From: Syntrophaceae bacterium UBA4810
Lineage (GTDB): Bacteria > Desulfobacterota > Syntrophia > Syntrophales > Smithellaceae
Assembly: GCA_002402545.1 (NCBI GenBank)
Contig: DHGA01000064.1
Location: 654-51,754 of the forward strand
Direction of reading: 5' to 3'
DNA: 51,101 nt
Both the position numbers and the translations under genes were made by a program. Shown one piece after another: positions 35,420 to 44,916 of this stretch. Numbering within the stretch: position 1 is the stretch's first letter; each line of letters starts with the position of its first letter. The notes under the pieces were generated by a model. That model saw only the letters and a list, made by a program, of their open reading frames with translations, had not been told where the DNA came from and searched no databases.

Positions 35420-36130
35420 TTATGCTTTAGGCATTTGGCCGCTTAGGAATTCTCGGAAATATCCTGCCTCTTTTAAATTTAACAGTGTTCTCCTGTTTTT
35501 GGAAAGATCAGCATACGATGAATTTTGCACTTCTTTAGCAGAATATTTCAGAGTATTTTCCGGCCGGCCCTTAGTGATAACACCCAACCCAAAATCACAA
35601 TCTAATACAAACACATTAAGATCTTCCCGTGTTGCACGCAGGCAAACAATTGTTTTCCAGACGTCACCGTTCCATACTCCGGAAAAACCAGGGGGATTAA
35701 CTTTTCCAATATCTTCTAATGATTTAGCAGGCAACGCCGCTGCCGCAGAAGAAGGATTGCAATCATGTAAAACGATAACGCCATTATCATTTAAATATCC
35801 AAGGGAATTCTGAACGTCTTTTAAAGACTGTGGAAAGGTGTGCAGCCCGTCGATAAAAGCAACATCAATGCCTGTTTTAGATAAGAGGCTTTTTTCTTTA
35901 TCAAAAAATATGTCACTTTCCACGCTGAAATATTTATTGAAAATATTATAGGGATTTTTAAAATAATATCTGATTTTTTTCCCATGACTTATTGTAAAAA
36001 CAGGGTCCACGCCGTATTTGCTTTTTGCTCGCATTTTTAAAAATGCATCTCCAGACCGAACGCCTATTTCCAAGTATGTCTTTGCACTCCGCCTGTCGAT
36101 TATTTCCTGAATAACACTGATTCTATCCAT
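35420..36130 (-). CDS. Class I SAM-dependent methyltransferase (Methyltransf_24 type)
   Basis: A 236-aa protein with a short Rossmann core: YLEIGVRSGDAF (motif I, about 19-30), the acidic GVDPVF, VAFIDGLHTFPQSLKDV, then GVIVLHDCNP. The FIDG-H pattern is typical of Methyltransf_24 enzymes of O-antigen and capsule clusters. It could methylate the sugar chain. It stands alone on the minus strand, convergent with the WaaG-like gene and divergent from the next GT4. Confidence 0.83.
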   Translation of the reverse strand: MDRISVIQEIIDRRSAKTYLEIGVRSGDAFLKMRAKSKYGVDPVFTISHGKKIRYYFKNPYNIFNKYFSVESDIFFDKEKSLLSKTGIDVAFIDGLHTFPQSLKDVQNSLGYLNDNGVIVLHDCNPSSAAAALPAKSLEDIGKVNPPGFSGVWNGDVWKTIVCLRATREDLNVFVLDCDFGLGVITKGRPENTLKYSAKEVQNSSYADLSKNRRTLLNLKEAGYFREFLSGQMPKA

Positions 36131-36450
36131 TCTTAATGTGCTTCCCTTAAGTTTTTAAGTTTTAACGCTTGTGTCAGATAATATTATTGGCAACTAATTC
36201 GCTGTCTAAATATCATAAAATAAATTATAAATAAACAAAATTTGTTTATTATTTTTAACGCTTACATTGTGCCTCCATTTTTACCCCAGAACAAATCTGG
36301 GATAAAAGTTAAAAAATATGCACTCACAAATTGGTGACTATTTTCTGGGCATACTTTCCACAAACTACGCCTTTCAATTATTTATATTACTTGTTGAAGA
36401 CCAAAAAATAGTCTATAGAAAATAAACGTAAGTAGAGAGGTCATCCAAAG
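36131..36450. other. Divergent intergenic region, nothing recognised
   Basis: AT-rich spacer of 320 bp between divergent genes; it must hold promoters for both, but no convincing -35/-10 pair was found. Confidence 0.35.
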
Positions 36451-37427
36451 TTGAAAACCCTTCTTTTTTATCTAAAAGTGAAAAAGATCCCTCCACCCGT
36501 TATCGCTCACTTCAATATTTCAGTCTTTTTGAAAAAGCCGGATTCGCACCGCGACATATGCTTTTAGCGGGAAATGCTAAGAACTATCTGCAGGCTCTGG
36601 CTTATGCGCGGCGCGCTCACACTGTGATTGTGCACCGGAAGACTTTACCGTTTCTTTATTTGCGACTGCTAAGAATAAATGCACGGCGATTAATTTTTGA
36701 CTTCGACGACGCAATTTTTTGTAAAGATGATGGCACTTCATCGGCAAGCCGCATGGCCCACTTCTCGGCTATAGTGCGTGTTTGTGACAATATATTTGCC
36801 GGGAATAAGTATCTTGCCAAAACCGCTGAAGCTTTTAACCGTAACGTAATTCATGTACCCACTTCTATCGACACGTCCAAATATCTAGTTGACGCAAACA
36901 AACCGGAGACCACAACAGACATAGCCTGGATCGGCAGCAGTTCCACCCGTAAATACCTAGAACATATAATACCCGCGCTGCAGATAGCAAACCAACTTGT
37001 GTTTAATCTTAGGCTAAAAATCATTGCCGATTTTGATCTGCCGAATATAGGCCTCCAAACACTGCCAGTCCAATGGACTTCCGATAGTGAAGCAAAAGAA
37101 CTTGCAAGCGCACATATTGGCATTGCACCACTGACTGATGATAATTGGAGCCGGGGAAAGTGTGGACTTAAAGTGCTGCAATATATGGCAACTGGCCTGC
37201 CGGTCATAGCATCAAATGTTGGCGTTAACTCGGAATTAGTCCACCAAGGCGTGAATGGAGAACTTGCATGTACCATGCATGATTGGGTAGAAACAATTAA
37301 TCGCCTTGCATCAGATATCCGTTTACGTACCGATTACGGAAACGCAGGTCGTCGGTTTGTTAAGGATAATTATTCAACTGAGGCGGTGTTCAATCGCATC
37401 CTAAATTCGCTCAACGCCATGATCTAA
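36451..37427 (+). pseudogene. GT4 glycosyltransferase with a frameshift near its 5' end
   Basis: The long frame (ATG at 36558, 289 aa) lacks the usual GT4 N-terminus. Upstream, the same frame reads DPSTRYRSLQYFSLFEKAGF (36487-36546), a conserved start of this GT4 group, but has no start codon. A TTG at 36451, preceded by AGAGAGGT, encodes MKTLLFYLKVKK in the other frame. Adding one A to the A5 run at 36481-36485 joins them into VKKDPSTRYRS and an intact protein of about 326 aa. Later motifs: FDFDDAIF, TDIAWIGSSSTRKYL, and KCGLKVLQYMATGLPVIAS in place of E-x7-E. Either a slippage-controlled gene, a pseudogene or a sequence error. Confidence 0.72.
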
Positions 37428-37637
37428 ACTTGTGTTTCCTAGAGATAAATATAATTGATCTCTGTTACTTTAATAGTCCATGGAAAATACTTAAGAAATG
37501 TATAATTATTATTTAAGGCTCTAAACTAGGTAAGCGTGTTATTTCTCATCAGCGTTAATATAAGTTGAAGGATATTTTATTTCCGGTAGATGTTCTAGTA
37601 TATCAATGATAATTGATATTAACTTGATACTGGCATT

Positions 37638-39245
37638 TTACATTACCTCAAATAAAATCATTTCACCTGTGTGGGAATGTTCCCATCTTGCCAATTGCCT
37701 CAAATCTTTGCGATACTTCTCAATATTTACATTATTATTTGACCATGTTTTTTCTGTCCATAGGAGATATTTTATGTTTCTCTCTTTCAACTGTCTGATA
37801 AAAGAGTTATCATCCGCAAAAAGTTCCCAGCAGTTCCACTTGGATGCCTTATGACAAATTGCGCCTCTGGCATTGAGATTGGCATAAAACGATATATAAC
37901 TCTGAGTTGCAATCGACGCGGAAATGTTTATTACCTGCCGGTTTCCTGGTTCCTGCCTTGCTACGAATTCGCCGATTTCCTTATATATTTTATTGCCGGA
38001 GTGCTTCTCTTGGATGTTCTTGGGAAGCGTACTAAACACCATAACGCACGCAAGAACAATAATCACCAGAAGCTCCTTAACTTTCAATCGGGTGCTAAAC
38101 CACTTCACAATCAGCTCCAATCCAACACCCGCAAAAACAATGGACGGCAACATAAACAGGGCAACATATCGGCTCTGCAATACCCAATGCTGGAAAATCG
38201 AGAGATACAAAGCGACAAAAGAAGAAACAACCAGCAGCATGAAATAAATAAGGCGAGGGTCTGCCTTTATTTTTTTAATCTTTGCAAAACCTATGACTGA
38301 CGGAATAAAAAGAAAATATAAAAGGGCTTCTAATACTTTATTTATCAGCGTTCCAAATGCAATAAGCCACATATTCATCCGTGCCTCTGGTAAAAAAACC
38401 TTCAGGGCGAAGTGGGTTGTTCCGTCTATACCCTTTGCCAGTTCTTTTAACTCGCTTTGTAATATAGAATAACCGTAAAAAGATCCTAAAACTTTGTGAA
38501 AAACATCATCGAGTCTGTGTAGCTCATCAACAGAAGCGCCTTTAAAATACGCGACTAAAAAAACAATAATAGATACAATTAAGGCGGGTGATAAAAAAAT
38601 GAGCGATTTGCGAATATCGCGATCTTTGCACAGCAAGTAACAGAAAGATATGACGAAAAAGAGAGACGCTTCTATTCTTTGCCACGTTGCCAGCAAAAAG
38701 AAAAGGCTGCTCAAAAACAAAAAAAGACGATTATTATCTTTGATGCATACAGTGAATAAGTAGAGCCCAACCAATGAAAAAAACCAATAAATTGGGTCTC
38801 TTAGTATGTTAACGCTTGCGCCAACAAAAAATGGGCTCACCCCAACAATTAAGGTAGCCAAAGCGCTGATTCTATAGTCAAAAAATTGCCTCAACAGCAA
38901 ATACAGAAAAACGATTGAGGCAAGGGAAAAAGCAAAGTTGACTGCTTTGCCCGCAAAAACCCAATCTTGCACAATGCTAAATAAACCTGCAATCAAAAAA
39001 GGGTAAAGAGAAAGCAACCTGAATCCGTGACACTCGGCAATTACTTCCCACTGACCATAAAAGATTGCCTTCGCCTCGCCAATATAAACCGTGCCGTCAA
39101 CCGTGATCATAGGGGTATTCGCCCAGGAAATGCCCCTTACAGCGGCAGCAATCAAAATCACTGCGGCAAACCAGATCACTTCTGGAGAGACCTTATTAAA
39201 TTTATCCTCAAATCCTTTTACCGTGCGGCGCAAGTAATTAATCAA
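37638..39245 (-). CDS. GT39/ArnT-like membrane glycosyltransferase
   Basis: A 535-aa protein with about ten hydrophobic segments in residues 20-420 and a soluble C-terminal part. After TM1 the loop has TVDGTVYIGEAKAI, the acidic site of GT-C enzymes (PMT/ArnT). Also typical are SPFFVGASVNILRDPIYWFF and LLATWQRIEASLFF. It would transfer a sugar from a polyprenyl-phosphate donor on the periplasmic side. It is monocistronic: its neighbours are a convergent GT4 and folD 138 bp upstream. Confidence 0.82.
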   Translation of the reverse strand: MINYLRRTVKGFEDKFNKVSPEVIWFAAVILIAAAVRGISWANTPMITVDGTVYIGEAKAIFYGQWEVIAECHGFRLLSLYPFLIAGLFSIVQDWVFAGKAVNFAFSLASIVFLYLLLRQFFDYRISALATLIVGVSPFFVGASVNILRDPIYWFFSLVGLYLFTVCIKDNNRLFLFLSSLFFLLATWQRIEASLFFVISFCYLLCKDRDIRKSLIFLSPALIVSIIVFLVAYFKGASVDELHRLDDVFHKVLGSFYGYSILQSELKELAKGIDGTTHFALKVFLPEARMNMWLIAFGTLINKVLEALLYFLFIPSVIGFAKIKKIKADPRLIYFMLLVVSSFVALYLSIFQHWVLQSRYVALFMLPSIVFAGVGLELIVKWFSTRLKVKELLVIIVLACVMVFSTLPKNIQEKHSGNKIYKEIGEFVARQEPGNRQVINISASIATQSYISFYANLNARGAICHKASKWNCWELFADDNSFIRQLKERNIKYLLWTEKTWSNNNVNIEKYRKDLRQLARWEHSHTGEMILFEVM

Positions 39246-39383
39246 TTATCAGCCCCTCCTTTGCGAGAAACAATCTATTTCTTTTTATCGCATCGTCATT
39301 TACTTTTGTCTGTCATAAACCGGAGAAGCGGATTATTACACCACAAAAATATCTAGAGTTATTATTGAGCCAAGTGCAATAAA

Positions 39384-40232
39384 TCACGGCAGCTGCGTTG
39401 CCGCATCCAGCGTGTTTTTCATTAACATAGCAATGGTCATGGGGCCAACCCCACCTGGCACAGGTGTTATATATGACGCTTTTTTTGCCACTTCAGCAAA
39501 CGCAACGTCTCCGACAAGCTTATCGTTATCCAGACGATTTACCCCCACGTCAATAACTACAGCTCCTTTTTTAACCATATCCGCATTTATCATCTGGGGT
39601 TTGCCAACAGCGGCAATCAGAATATCCGCGCGAGAAGTAACGGCAGCTAAATCTTTTGTTTTAGAATGGCAAATTGTAACCGTAGCGTGTTGAGCCAAAA
39701 GCAGAAGCGCCATGGGCTTGCCCACAATATTACTGCGGCCAACAACGACTGCCTCTTTCCCGGGAAGTGAAATGCCGGTGCGGGAGATTATTTCCATGAT
39801 ACCTCGTGGCGTGCAGGGAACAAAAAGCGGTGAACCGGTTAAGAGGGAACCGATATTATAAGGATGAAATCCATCCACATCTTTACGCGGATCAATCGCA
39901 GCGATAACTCTATCAGTAGAAATATGTTTTGGAAGAGGAAGCTGAACAAGAATACCGTGAATTAAGCTATCCGCATTTAGTTCATTAATCAACTGTAGCA
40001 AACTTGCCTCGGTGGTATCCGCCGGTAATTTGTGCTGGCGTGACAAAAAACCGGCTTCCATACATGCCTTTGCTTTTCTTGCCACATAAACCTTGGATGC
40101 CGGATCTTCTCCCACCATGATGACAGCAAGCCCCGGAATAATTCCTTTATTTTCCTTAAGCGTTGCCGCTTCAATACGTATTGAATCCCGAATTTCCTGC
40201 GCTATTTTATTGCCGTCAATAATTATACCCAT
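39384..40232 (-). CDS. folD: Methylenetetrahydrofolate dehydrogenase / cyclohydrolase
   Basis: A 282-aa bifunctional enzyme of C1 metabolism in the cytoplasm. The catalytic Y49 and K53 lie in YVARKAKAC; QLPLPKHI, KDVDGFHPYNIG and the NADP loop GRSNIVGKPMA follow, ending with TPVPGGVGPMTIAML. The length is standard (280-290 aa). It is a housekeeping gene inserted among glycan genes, divergent from the GT2 at 40562, and shows no operon partner. Confidence 0.97.
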   Translation of the reverse strand: MGIIIDGNKIAQEIRDSIRIEAATLKENKGIIPGLAVIMVGEDPASKVYVARKAKACMEAGFLSRQHKLPADTTEASLLQLINELNADSLIHGILVQLPLPKHISTDRVIAAIDPRKDVDGFHPYNIGSLLTGSPLFVPCTPRGIMEIISRTGISLPGKEAVVVGRSNIVGKPMALLLLAQHATVTICHSKTKDLAAVTSRADILIAAVGKPQMINADMVKKGAVVIDVGVNRLDNDKLVGDVAFAEVAKKASYITPVPGGVGPMTIAMLMKNTLDAATQLP

Positions 40233-40561
40233 AACCCCTCATATATAGATATCCCGTTTCTATAATTTACAGTTTTGGATATTATGGCAAAAAAACAACA
40301 TTGGCAAGAAAAAATCAGGCGCCGGCAAAAGGCTTTATTTCTGGCAGCATGCGGTGTTTGATGGTTTTGCGCCTCTTAAATCGACCGCGTCTTCTACCTG
40401 ATTTCTTTAACTAATTAACCTTGACACCTAAATTATCTTTTCATAAACTACCAAACATAAAATTATCAACATCTTTTCGAAATGTCCATATGGCATGTGG
40501 CCAAAATTCAACAGATGATGGACTTTTGCGAGTAAATATTTTTTAATGAAGGCACATTATA
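40233..40561. other. Divergent promoter region between folD and GT2
   Basis: The 329-bp spacer carries the plus-strand promoter at 40421-40449. I see no other feature and no strong hairpin. Confidence 0.5.
40421..40449 (+). promoter_or_regulatory. Putative sigma-70 promoter for the GT2 gene
   Basis: TTGACA at 40421-40426 is a perfect -35, followed by a 17-nt spacer and TAAACT (40444-40449, four of six to TATAAT). It lies about 110 bp before the ATG at 40562. Confidence 0.5.
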
Positions 40562-41473
40562 ATGCATTATCCTTTGGTTAGCGTAATAATTCCAACATAT
40601 AACAGAAAAGAATCGGTTAAGGAAGCTGTGCAGAGCGTATTAGACCAGGACTATCCTAAGATTGAGGTCGTCGTTATCGATGACGGATCAACTGATGGTA
40701 CCGCAGAAGAGCTAGCCAAGGTGTTTGGTTCCCGCATACATTATGTTTTTCAGGAAAATGCGGGAGTAAGTCGTGCGCGCAACAGAGGCGTCCTTGAAGC
40801 ACGAGGAGACCTCGTTTGCTTCTTGGATTCTGATGACATTTTGGTTCCTGGCTCCATCTCGGCCAGAATAAGTTGTTTTAGCAACAATAAGAACTGCCGG
40901 GTTTCCTATGGTCTATCTGTAAAAGAAACCAAATACGCAAAAAAGAAGGAAGCTCTCCTGAAAAAAAGTTTTCCTTACGGCTATATTATGAAGAGCTATT
41001 TAAAAGAGCCTTTTTGTAATACCAATACATATATGATTTCCAAAGAAGATATGCTGAATTACGGAATGTATCGGGAAGACCTGACAAATCTTGAAGATTT
41101 TGAGCTTTTTGTCCGCCTCATGCATAAACTATATTTCTGTTATTGCGGCACTATATGCTCCCTTACACGGGATAAAAGCAAAAGTGCTCACCGCAATTTT
41201 AAAAAGATTATGGATCAGGGAATAAAAGCGTTGGACCACATTTTTTCCGATCCAGAACTTGTTAATGTGCTCGCAGAGGAGAAGATAGGTCTCTATGCAG
41301 AGACCTATCTGAGGCTAGCCAAGGCAAGCCTCAAGCTCAAACGCGGACGCGAGTTTAGACGATACTTTAAAATGGCGAGGGAACTTCAACATAGTCAGCG
41401 AACAAATTTTAAATTCTGGAGAAGATGGATTATCTCGTGGGCGATAAGTCTATGGCAAGTTGGGAAAGAATAA
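40562..41473 (+). CDS. Glycosyltransferase family 2
   Basis: A 303-aa GT2: VSVIIPTYNRKESV (6-19), VIDDGSTDGT (38-47) and the metal-binding CFLDSDD (86-92), then NLEDFELFVRL as the acceptor-side motif. It transfers a sugar from a nucleotide donor at the cytoplasmic face. The coding region contains two hairpin-forming palindromes (41283-41332). GAAGG lies about 9 nt before the ATG. It is first in a plus-strand trio but 363 bp away from the next gene, which has its own promoter. Confidence 0.92.
   Translation: MHYPLVSVIIPTYNRKESVKEAVQSVLDQDYPKIEVVVIDDGSTDGTAEELAKVFGSRIHYVFQENAGVSRARNRGVLEARGDLVCFLDSDDILVPGSISARISCFSNNKNCRVSYGLSVKETKYAKKKEALLKKSFPYGYIMKSYLKEPFCNTNTYMISKEDMLNYGMYREDLTNLEDFELFVRLMHKLYFCYCGTICSLTRDKSKSAHRNFKKIMDQGIKALDHIFSDPELVNVLAEEKIGLYAETYLRLAKASLKLKRGREFRRYFKMARELQHSQRTNFKFWRRWIISWAISLWQVGKE
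41283..41310. repeat. Perfect inverted repeat inside the GT2 coding region
   Basis: AGATAGGTCTCT (41283-41294), loop ATGC, AGAGACCTATCT (41299-41310): twelve perfect pairs and a 4-nt loop. A second palindrome follows at once: GAGGCT (41311-41316) with AGCCTC (41327-41332), extended inside by GCC/GGC. There is no T run after them, so they are not standard terminators. Confidence 0.8.
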
Positions 41474-41836
41474 AAGTGGATAAGGCAGTGGGTTTTTTAT
41501 AACCTGTGTGCATACCTGTGCTGTATTTATTGTTATTTTTTATTATTTTTGAAAGGCGAGGTTCGCCACAATATTTCCATCACGGGAAAGCTTTATGATG
41601 TATATTTCTGTTCGAAAGATGTGCCTCTATATACCGGCGTCTAACCTTTGCTAGTCGTTGTACGGTTGACGACATATACCATCAATAAATTTATCAAAAC
41701 AATGTCTCAACGTGGTAATTTATCCTTGACATGCGAGATAGATTTTCCTACATTTCAGTATATAAAAAAGATATTCTTAAAAATTCAATTGTTATAGTTT
41801 GTGGCTCTGTAAAAATCCGATTGTGGTGTATAGGAA
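41474..41836. other. Intergenic region holding a promoter
   Basis: A 363-bp AT-rich spacer. Apart from the promoter at 41726-41754 I see no gene, tRNA or clear terminator in it. Confidence 0.5.
41726..41754 (+). promoter_or_regulatory. Putative sigma-70 promoter for the nitroreductase-pyruvyl transferase pair
   Basis: A perfect TTGACA (41726-41731), 17-nt spacer, then TACATT (41749-41754, four of six). It is about 80 bp before the ATG at 41837. Confidence 0.5.
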
Positions 41837-42817
41837 ATGGCTTTTCGTTATAGAGGAATTCTTAAGCTGATAAGATGCTATTTCTACGACATGCTAAGGT
41901 TTGCACGCTACTCCAGCATGTTTAGAAAAGATACTGCAAGTCTTTTGACCGAGATTACCACAACCTACCATATTATCGAAAAAGGTCTCTCTTTTCGTGA
42001 TAGTCGCTCCGGATTTGGCAAAGAAATGATTGAAAATTTGATCGCTCTATTGTCTTTATATGAGAATAAAGGAGGGGACCGCTTTGACCGACAATATGTC
42101 GCATCTCTAAAAGTACTTCAGGCTTATTTGACAAATCAACCACCAAAAGGCGATAAAGATTGCTCGTTTTCGACAGTCGATATAATCTACGAATTTCTGG
42201 AAAAAAGGAGGGCTTTTAACGCTTCAGGTGATTGTGATGTTCAAGGCGGGTGCAAAGAAATTACCAAAGATGATTATACACGATTCGGCAAGGGAGATTT
42301 TGCATTGCTGTCTCAGAATCGCTACTCTATTCGCACTTTTTCCGAGGAAGACATCCCTGTCCAAGTACTCCGCGATGTTATTAAATATGCTCAGAAAACG
42401 CCATCTACCTGTAACCGCCAAACCGCGCGGGCATATCTTGTTTCAGATAAACAAAAAATTATGGAGGTATTACGCATTCACAAGGGAACAAGGGGGTTCA
42501 GCGAATACATCAACAAATTAATTTTAGTGGCGGGGGATTTGAGGGCATGCATGGGAACAGGCGACAGAAATCAAGTGTTTGTCGATTGCGGTTTGTTCGC
42601 AATGAATATTTTGTATGGTTTGCAGTATAAAGGTATAGGTGCTTGCATTTTGCATTGGAGCGTGGACGCTAAAAAAGACAAAATACTTAGGAAATTTATA
42701 AATCTTGACATTCACCATACCGTTGTTTGTCTTATTGCAATAGGCGGGCTGGATAAGAGATTCAAGGTGCCAATTTCTCAAAGGAATTCACTTGAAAGTA
42801 TTTTAATTGAAACGTAA
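41837..42817 (+). CDS. Nitroreductase-family flavoprotein with N-terminal extension
   Basis: A 326-aa protein. Residues 155-326 are an FMN-binding nitroreductase domain: RYSIRTF (162-168) and PSTCNRQ (189-195) are flavin-contact motifs, followed by DCGLFAMNILYGLQYKGIG. Residues 1-150 are an extra, partly helical domain (HIIEKGLSFRDSRSGFG) seen in nitroreductase homologs of polysaccharide clusters. The gene precedes a polysaccharide pyruvyl transferase by 18 bp, a pairing known from exopolysaccharide loci, so it may act on a sugar or lipid carrier rather than a nitro compound. Reaction unknown. Confidence 0.85.
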   Translation: MAFRYRGILKLIRCYFYDMLRFARYSSMFRKDTASLLTEITTTYHIIEKGLSFRDSRSGFGKEMIENLIALLSLYENKGGDRFDRQYVASLKVLQAYLTNQPPKGDKDCSFSTVDIIYEFLEKRRAFNASGDCDVQGGCKEITKDDYTRFGKGDFALLSQNRYSIRTFSEEDIPVQVLRDVIKYAQKTPSTCNRQTARAYLVSDKQKIMEVLRIHKGTRGFSEYINKLILVAGDLRACMGTGDRNQVFVDCGLFAMNILYGLQYKGIGACILHWSVDAKKDKILRKFINLDIHHTVVCLIAIGGLDKRFKVPISQRNSLESILIET

Positions 42818-42835
42818 TTACAGACAAAAAATAAC

Positions 42836-43990
42836 ATGAAAACTGTTAAAATCGTTACTTTTCACTCTGCTATTAATTTCGGTGCGTTCATGCAAGCCTA
42901 TGCATTGTGCCGTACCATAGAAAACATGGGGTTTAAGGTCGAACTGATTGATTTTCAGCCTTACTTAAAAACAAAGAAAGGGAAACAAAAAGAAATCGAT
43001 ATAAATCGCGAGATTATTTTCAGAGAGTTTCAAAAAAACTATCTTCCTTTAAGCTCAGAAACATATACCTGCCTAGATCAAATGAAAAGCTTAATGGCCG
43101 ATGTGCTGGTTTGTGGCAGCGATCAAATATGGAACTTAGGCATAGGCGATGTAAGGAAAAATCGAGATGTTTATTTTTTAAATTTCGGCGCCGATTCAAT
43201 CAGGCGTGTGTCCTATGCAGCTAGCACCGGCGGGACTCCAATTTCGTCAGAGAATTTTGATTTTGTACAAAAAGCTCTTTCCGCTTTTAGATATATCTCA
43301 TTGCGGGAACCTGAATCATTAAATAACATTAAAGATACTACACACATTCCCCTAAAAGTTGTGCTCGACCCGACACTTCTTTGGGATCAATACCCTGAAA
43401 CAGAAATATTCAGTAAATATCGTTTGCCTGAAAAATACGTTGCAGTATATGGTCTTCAAAAAAACCCTATTTTTATTGATGCAATAAAAAAAATAAGGGA
43501 ATTGTACAACCTTCCAGTTATTAACATTGGCGTTATAGATATGCCTCTCGTTGAATATAATCTTACTCTACTGAATCCCGCAGAGTGGTCTTCTTTTATT
43601 AGACACGCTGACTTTGTAATCACAAATTCATTTCACGGAACCATTTTTTCAATAAAACACAAGCGGCAATTTCTTAGTATACCTTTAATCAAAAGGAATC
43701 CGAAACGCAAATTGTATCTTGAAGAATTAATTTTTAAAGTAAAGCTCCAGGATATTTTCGCATGTTTTATCAAAGAATTAAAACCTGCCTGGCTAGAGCA
43801 TAATTATTCACCCAGAAATAAGCGCATCGAAAATATCCTGAATATTGTTGGCTTGCCGGACAGGCTATATAAATATCAGAACAATATCAGCTTTGTCCGT
43901 GTACCGATTGATTACTCAAATGTCCAAAGTCGGCTGAATGAACCTATTGAAACTTCAGTTTCGTTTTTAAAAACAGCCCTTAACGACTGA
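42836..43990 (+). CDS. Polysaccharide pyruvyl transferase family protein
   Basis: A 384-aa protein with the PS_pyruv_trans fold: NFGAFMQAYAL (14-24), VCGSDQIWN (92-100), VLDPTLLWD and TNSFHGTIFS, the last with the conserved His of the family. These enzymes transfer pyruvate from PEP to a sugar as a ketal, adding negative charge to the polymer. It shares a message with the nitroreductase. The C-terminal 40 residues do not resemble the family core. Some family members do not act as pyruvyl transferases, so the reaction is inferred. Confidence 0.88.
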   Translation: MKTVKIVTFHSAINFGAFMQAYALCRTIENMGFKVELIDFQPYLKTKKGKQKEIDINREIIFREFQKNYLPLSSETYTCLDQMKSLMADVLVCGSDQIWNLGIGDVRKNRDVYFLNFGADSIRRVSYAASTGGTPISSENFDFVQKALSAFRYISLREPESLNNIKDTTHIPLKVVLDPTLLWDQYPETEIFSKYRLPEKYVAVYGLQKNPIFIDAIKKIRELYNLPVINIGVIDMPLVEYNLTLLNPAEWSSFIRHADFVITNSFHGTIFSIKHKRQFLSIPLIKRNPKRKLYLEELIFKVKLQDIFACFIKELKPAWLEHNYSPRNKRIENILNIVGLPDRLYKYQNNISFVRVPIDYSNVQSRLNEPIETSVSFLKTALND

Positions 43991-44161
43991 ATGACAACTC
44001 AAATGCATTAGTCAATGTTTTTAGACGCTGAAAATAAAACTTGGTCGGTTTTTTTGAATGTTGATAACCGCGTAGTTCATTTTATTATTCTAATGTTAAT
44101 ATATTTTTTTCAAAATATTGTTCATGTACACACTTTCTCATCAAAAACAGACCTAGACAAA

Positions 44162-44884
44162 TCAGAACTTTTTACTTTTCACTAAAAACTTTTCAGCCAT
44201 GCGCTGGGCCTCTGGATTATTTTCACCAAGTATCCTCAGAAAGTTTTCCGCATCTTTATGAAAATGGTATCGAAACCATAAACTGTTGTATCGATGAATC
44301 CGCATGTGGTCCAAATCCAGCAGTACCGGAATTCCATCCACAAATATCATATTGCTTTTCTGAAAATCATCATGCGTAATCCGCGCCGCATAAAGCTTCT
44401 CCAGCAACTCAGCAACATTAACAAACATCTTCTCCCATTTTTTTTGTGGCTTACTGTCTTTAGTAAAAAGATCTCTGCCCTGCGTGCCCTCAACATATTC
44501 CGCAATAAAATATGACCGGCCGCGGATGGGGCCAAAACGCTCTATTAATACGGCCACCGGCTTCGGAGTGCAAATGTTGTGCCTCTCCAAATAATGACTG
44601 TTATTCCAAGAACGAAACGCGCGACTTTGACGAAAATTATTTTTAAGACCATGCCAAAAACCCATTACGTTATAGCGCTTAACAACAAACTTTTTTCCAT
44701 TTACCGATACAACACCAACCGTTGTGGCCTCGCTCGGAGCCTTTTTATAAAAACGACACGTTCCATCGCTCAAAAATTCTTCCGGGTCATTAAAAAATTT
44801 GTGCATTTCCGGACTTAAATATTCATTTCGGCAAATTATAGTTTTGCGTAAATTTTTTGCTCGATAGTATATTTCGTTATTCAT
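44162..44884 (-). CDS. WaaP/InaA-type lipopolysaccharide kinase
   Basis: A 240-aa kinase-fold protein of the Kdo/WaaP family. The ATP lysine K69 is in FVVKRY, the catalytic loop HDDFQKSN is at 171-178 and the metal motif LLDLDHM at 188-194; all key residues are present. It would phosphorylate inner-core heptose or Kdo at the cytoplasmic face, which fits its place downstream of waaC and the lipid A genes. It lies 32 bp after the tandem kinase gene. Confidence 0.88.
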   Translation of the reverse strand: MNNEIYYRAKNLRKTIICRNEYLSPEMHKFFNDPEEFLSDGTCRFYKKAPSEATTVGVVSVNGKKFVVKRYNVMGFWHGLKNNFRQSRAFRSWNNSHYLERHNICTPKPVAVLIERFGPIRGRSYFIAEYVEGTQGRDLFTKDSKPQKKWEKMFVNVAELLEKLYAARITHDDFQKSNMIFVDGIPVLLDLDHMRIHRYNSLWFRYHFHKDAENFLRILGENNPEAQRMAEKFLVKSKKF

Positions 44885-44916
44885 ATATAATATAGTTAAG
44901 CTCCCAAAATTAATGC

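Noticed and set aside
37441..37463. Possible terminator, AGAGAT...ATCTCT inverted repeat after the GT4 gene
   Set aside because: Stem is only 6 bp with an 11-nt loop and no T run follows.
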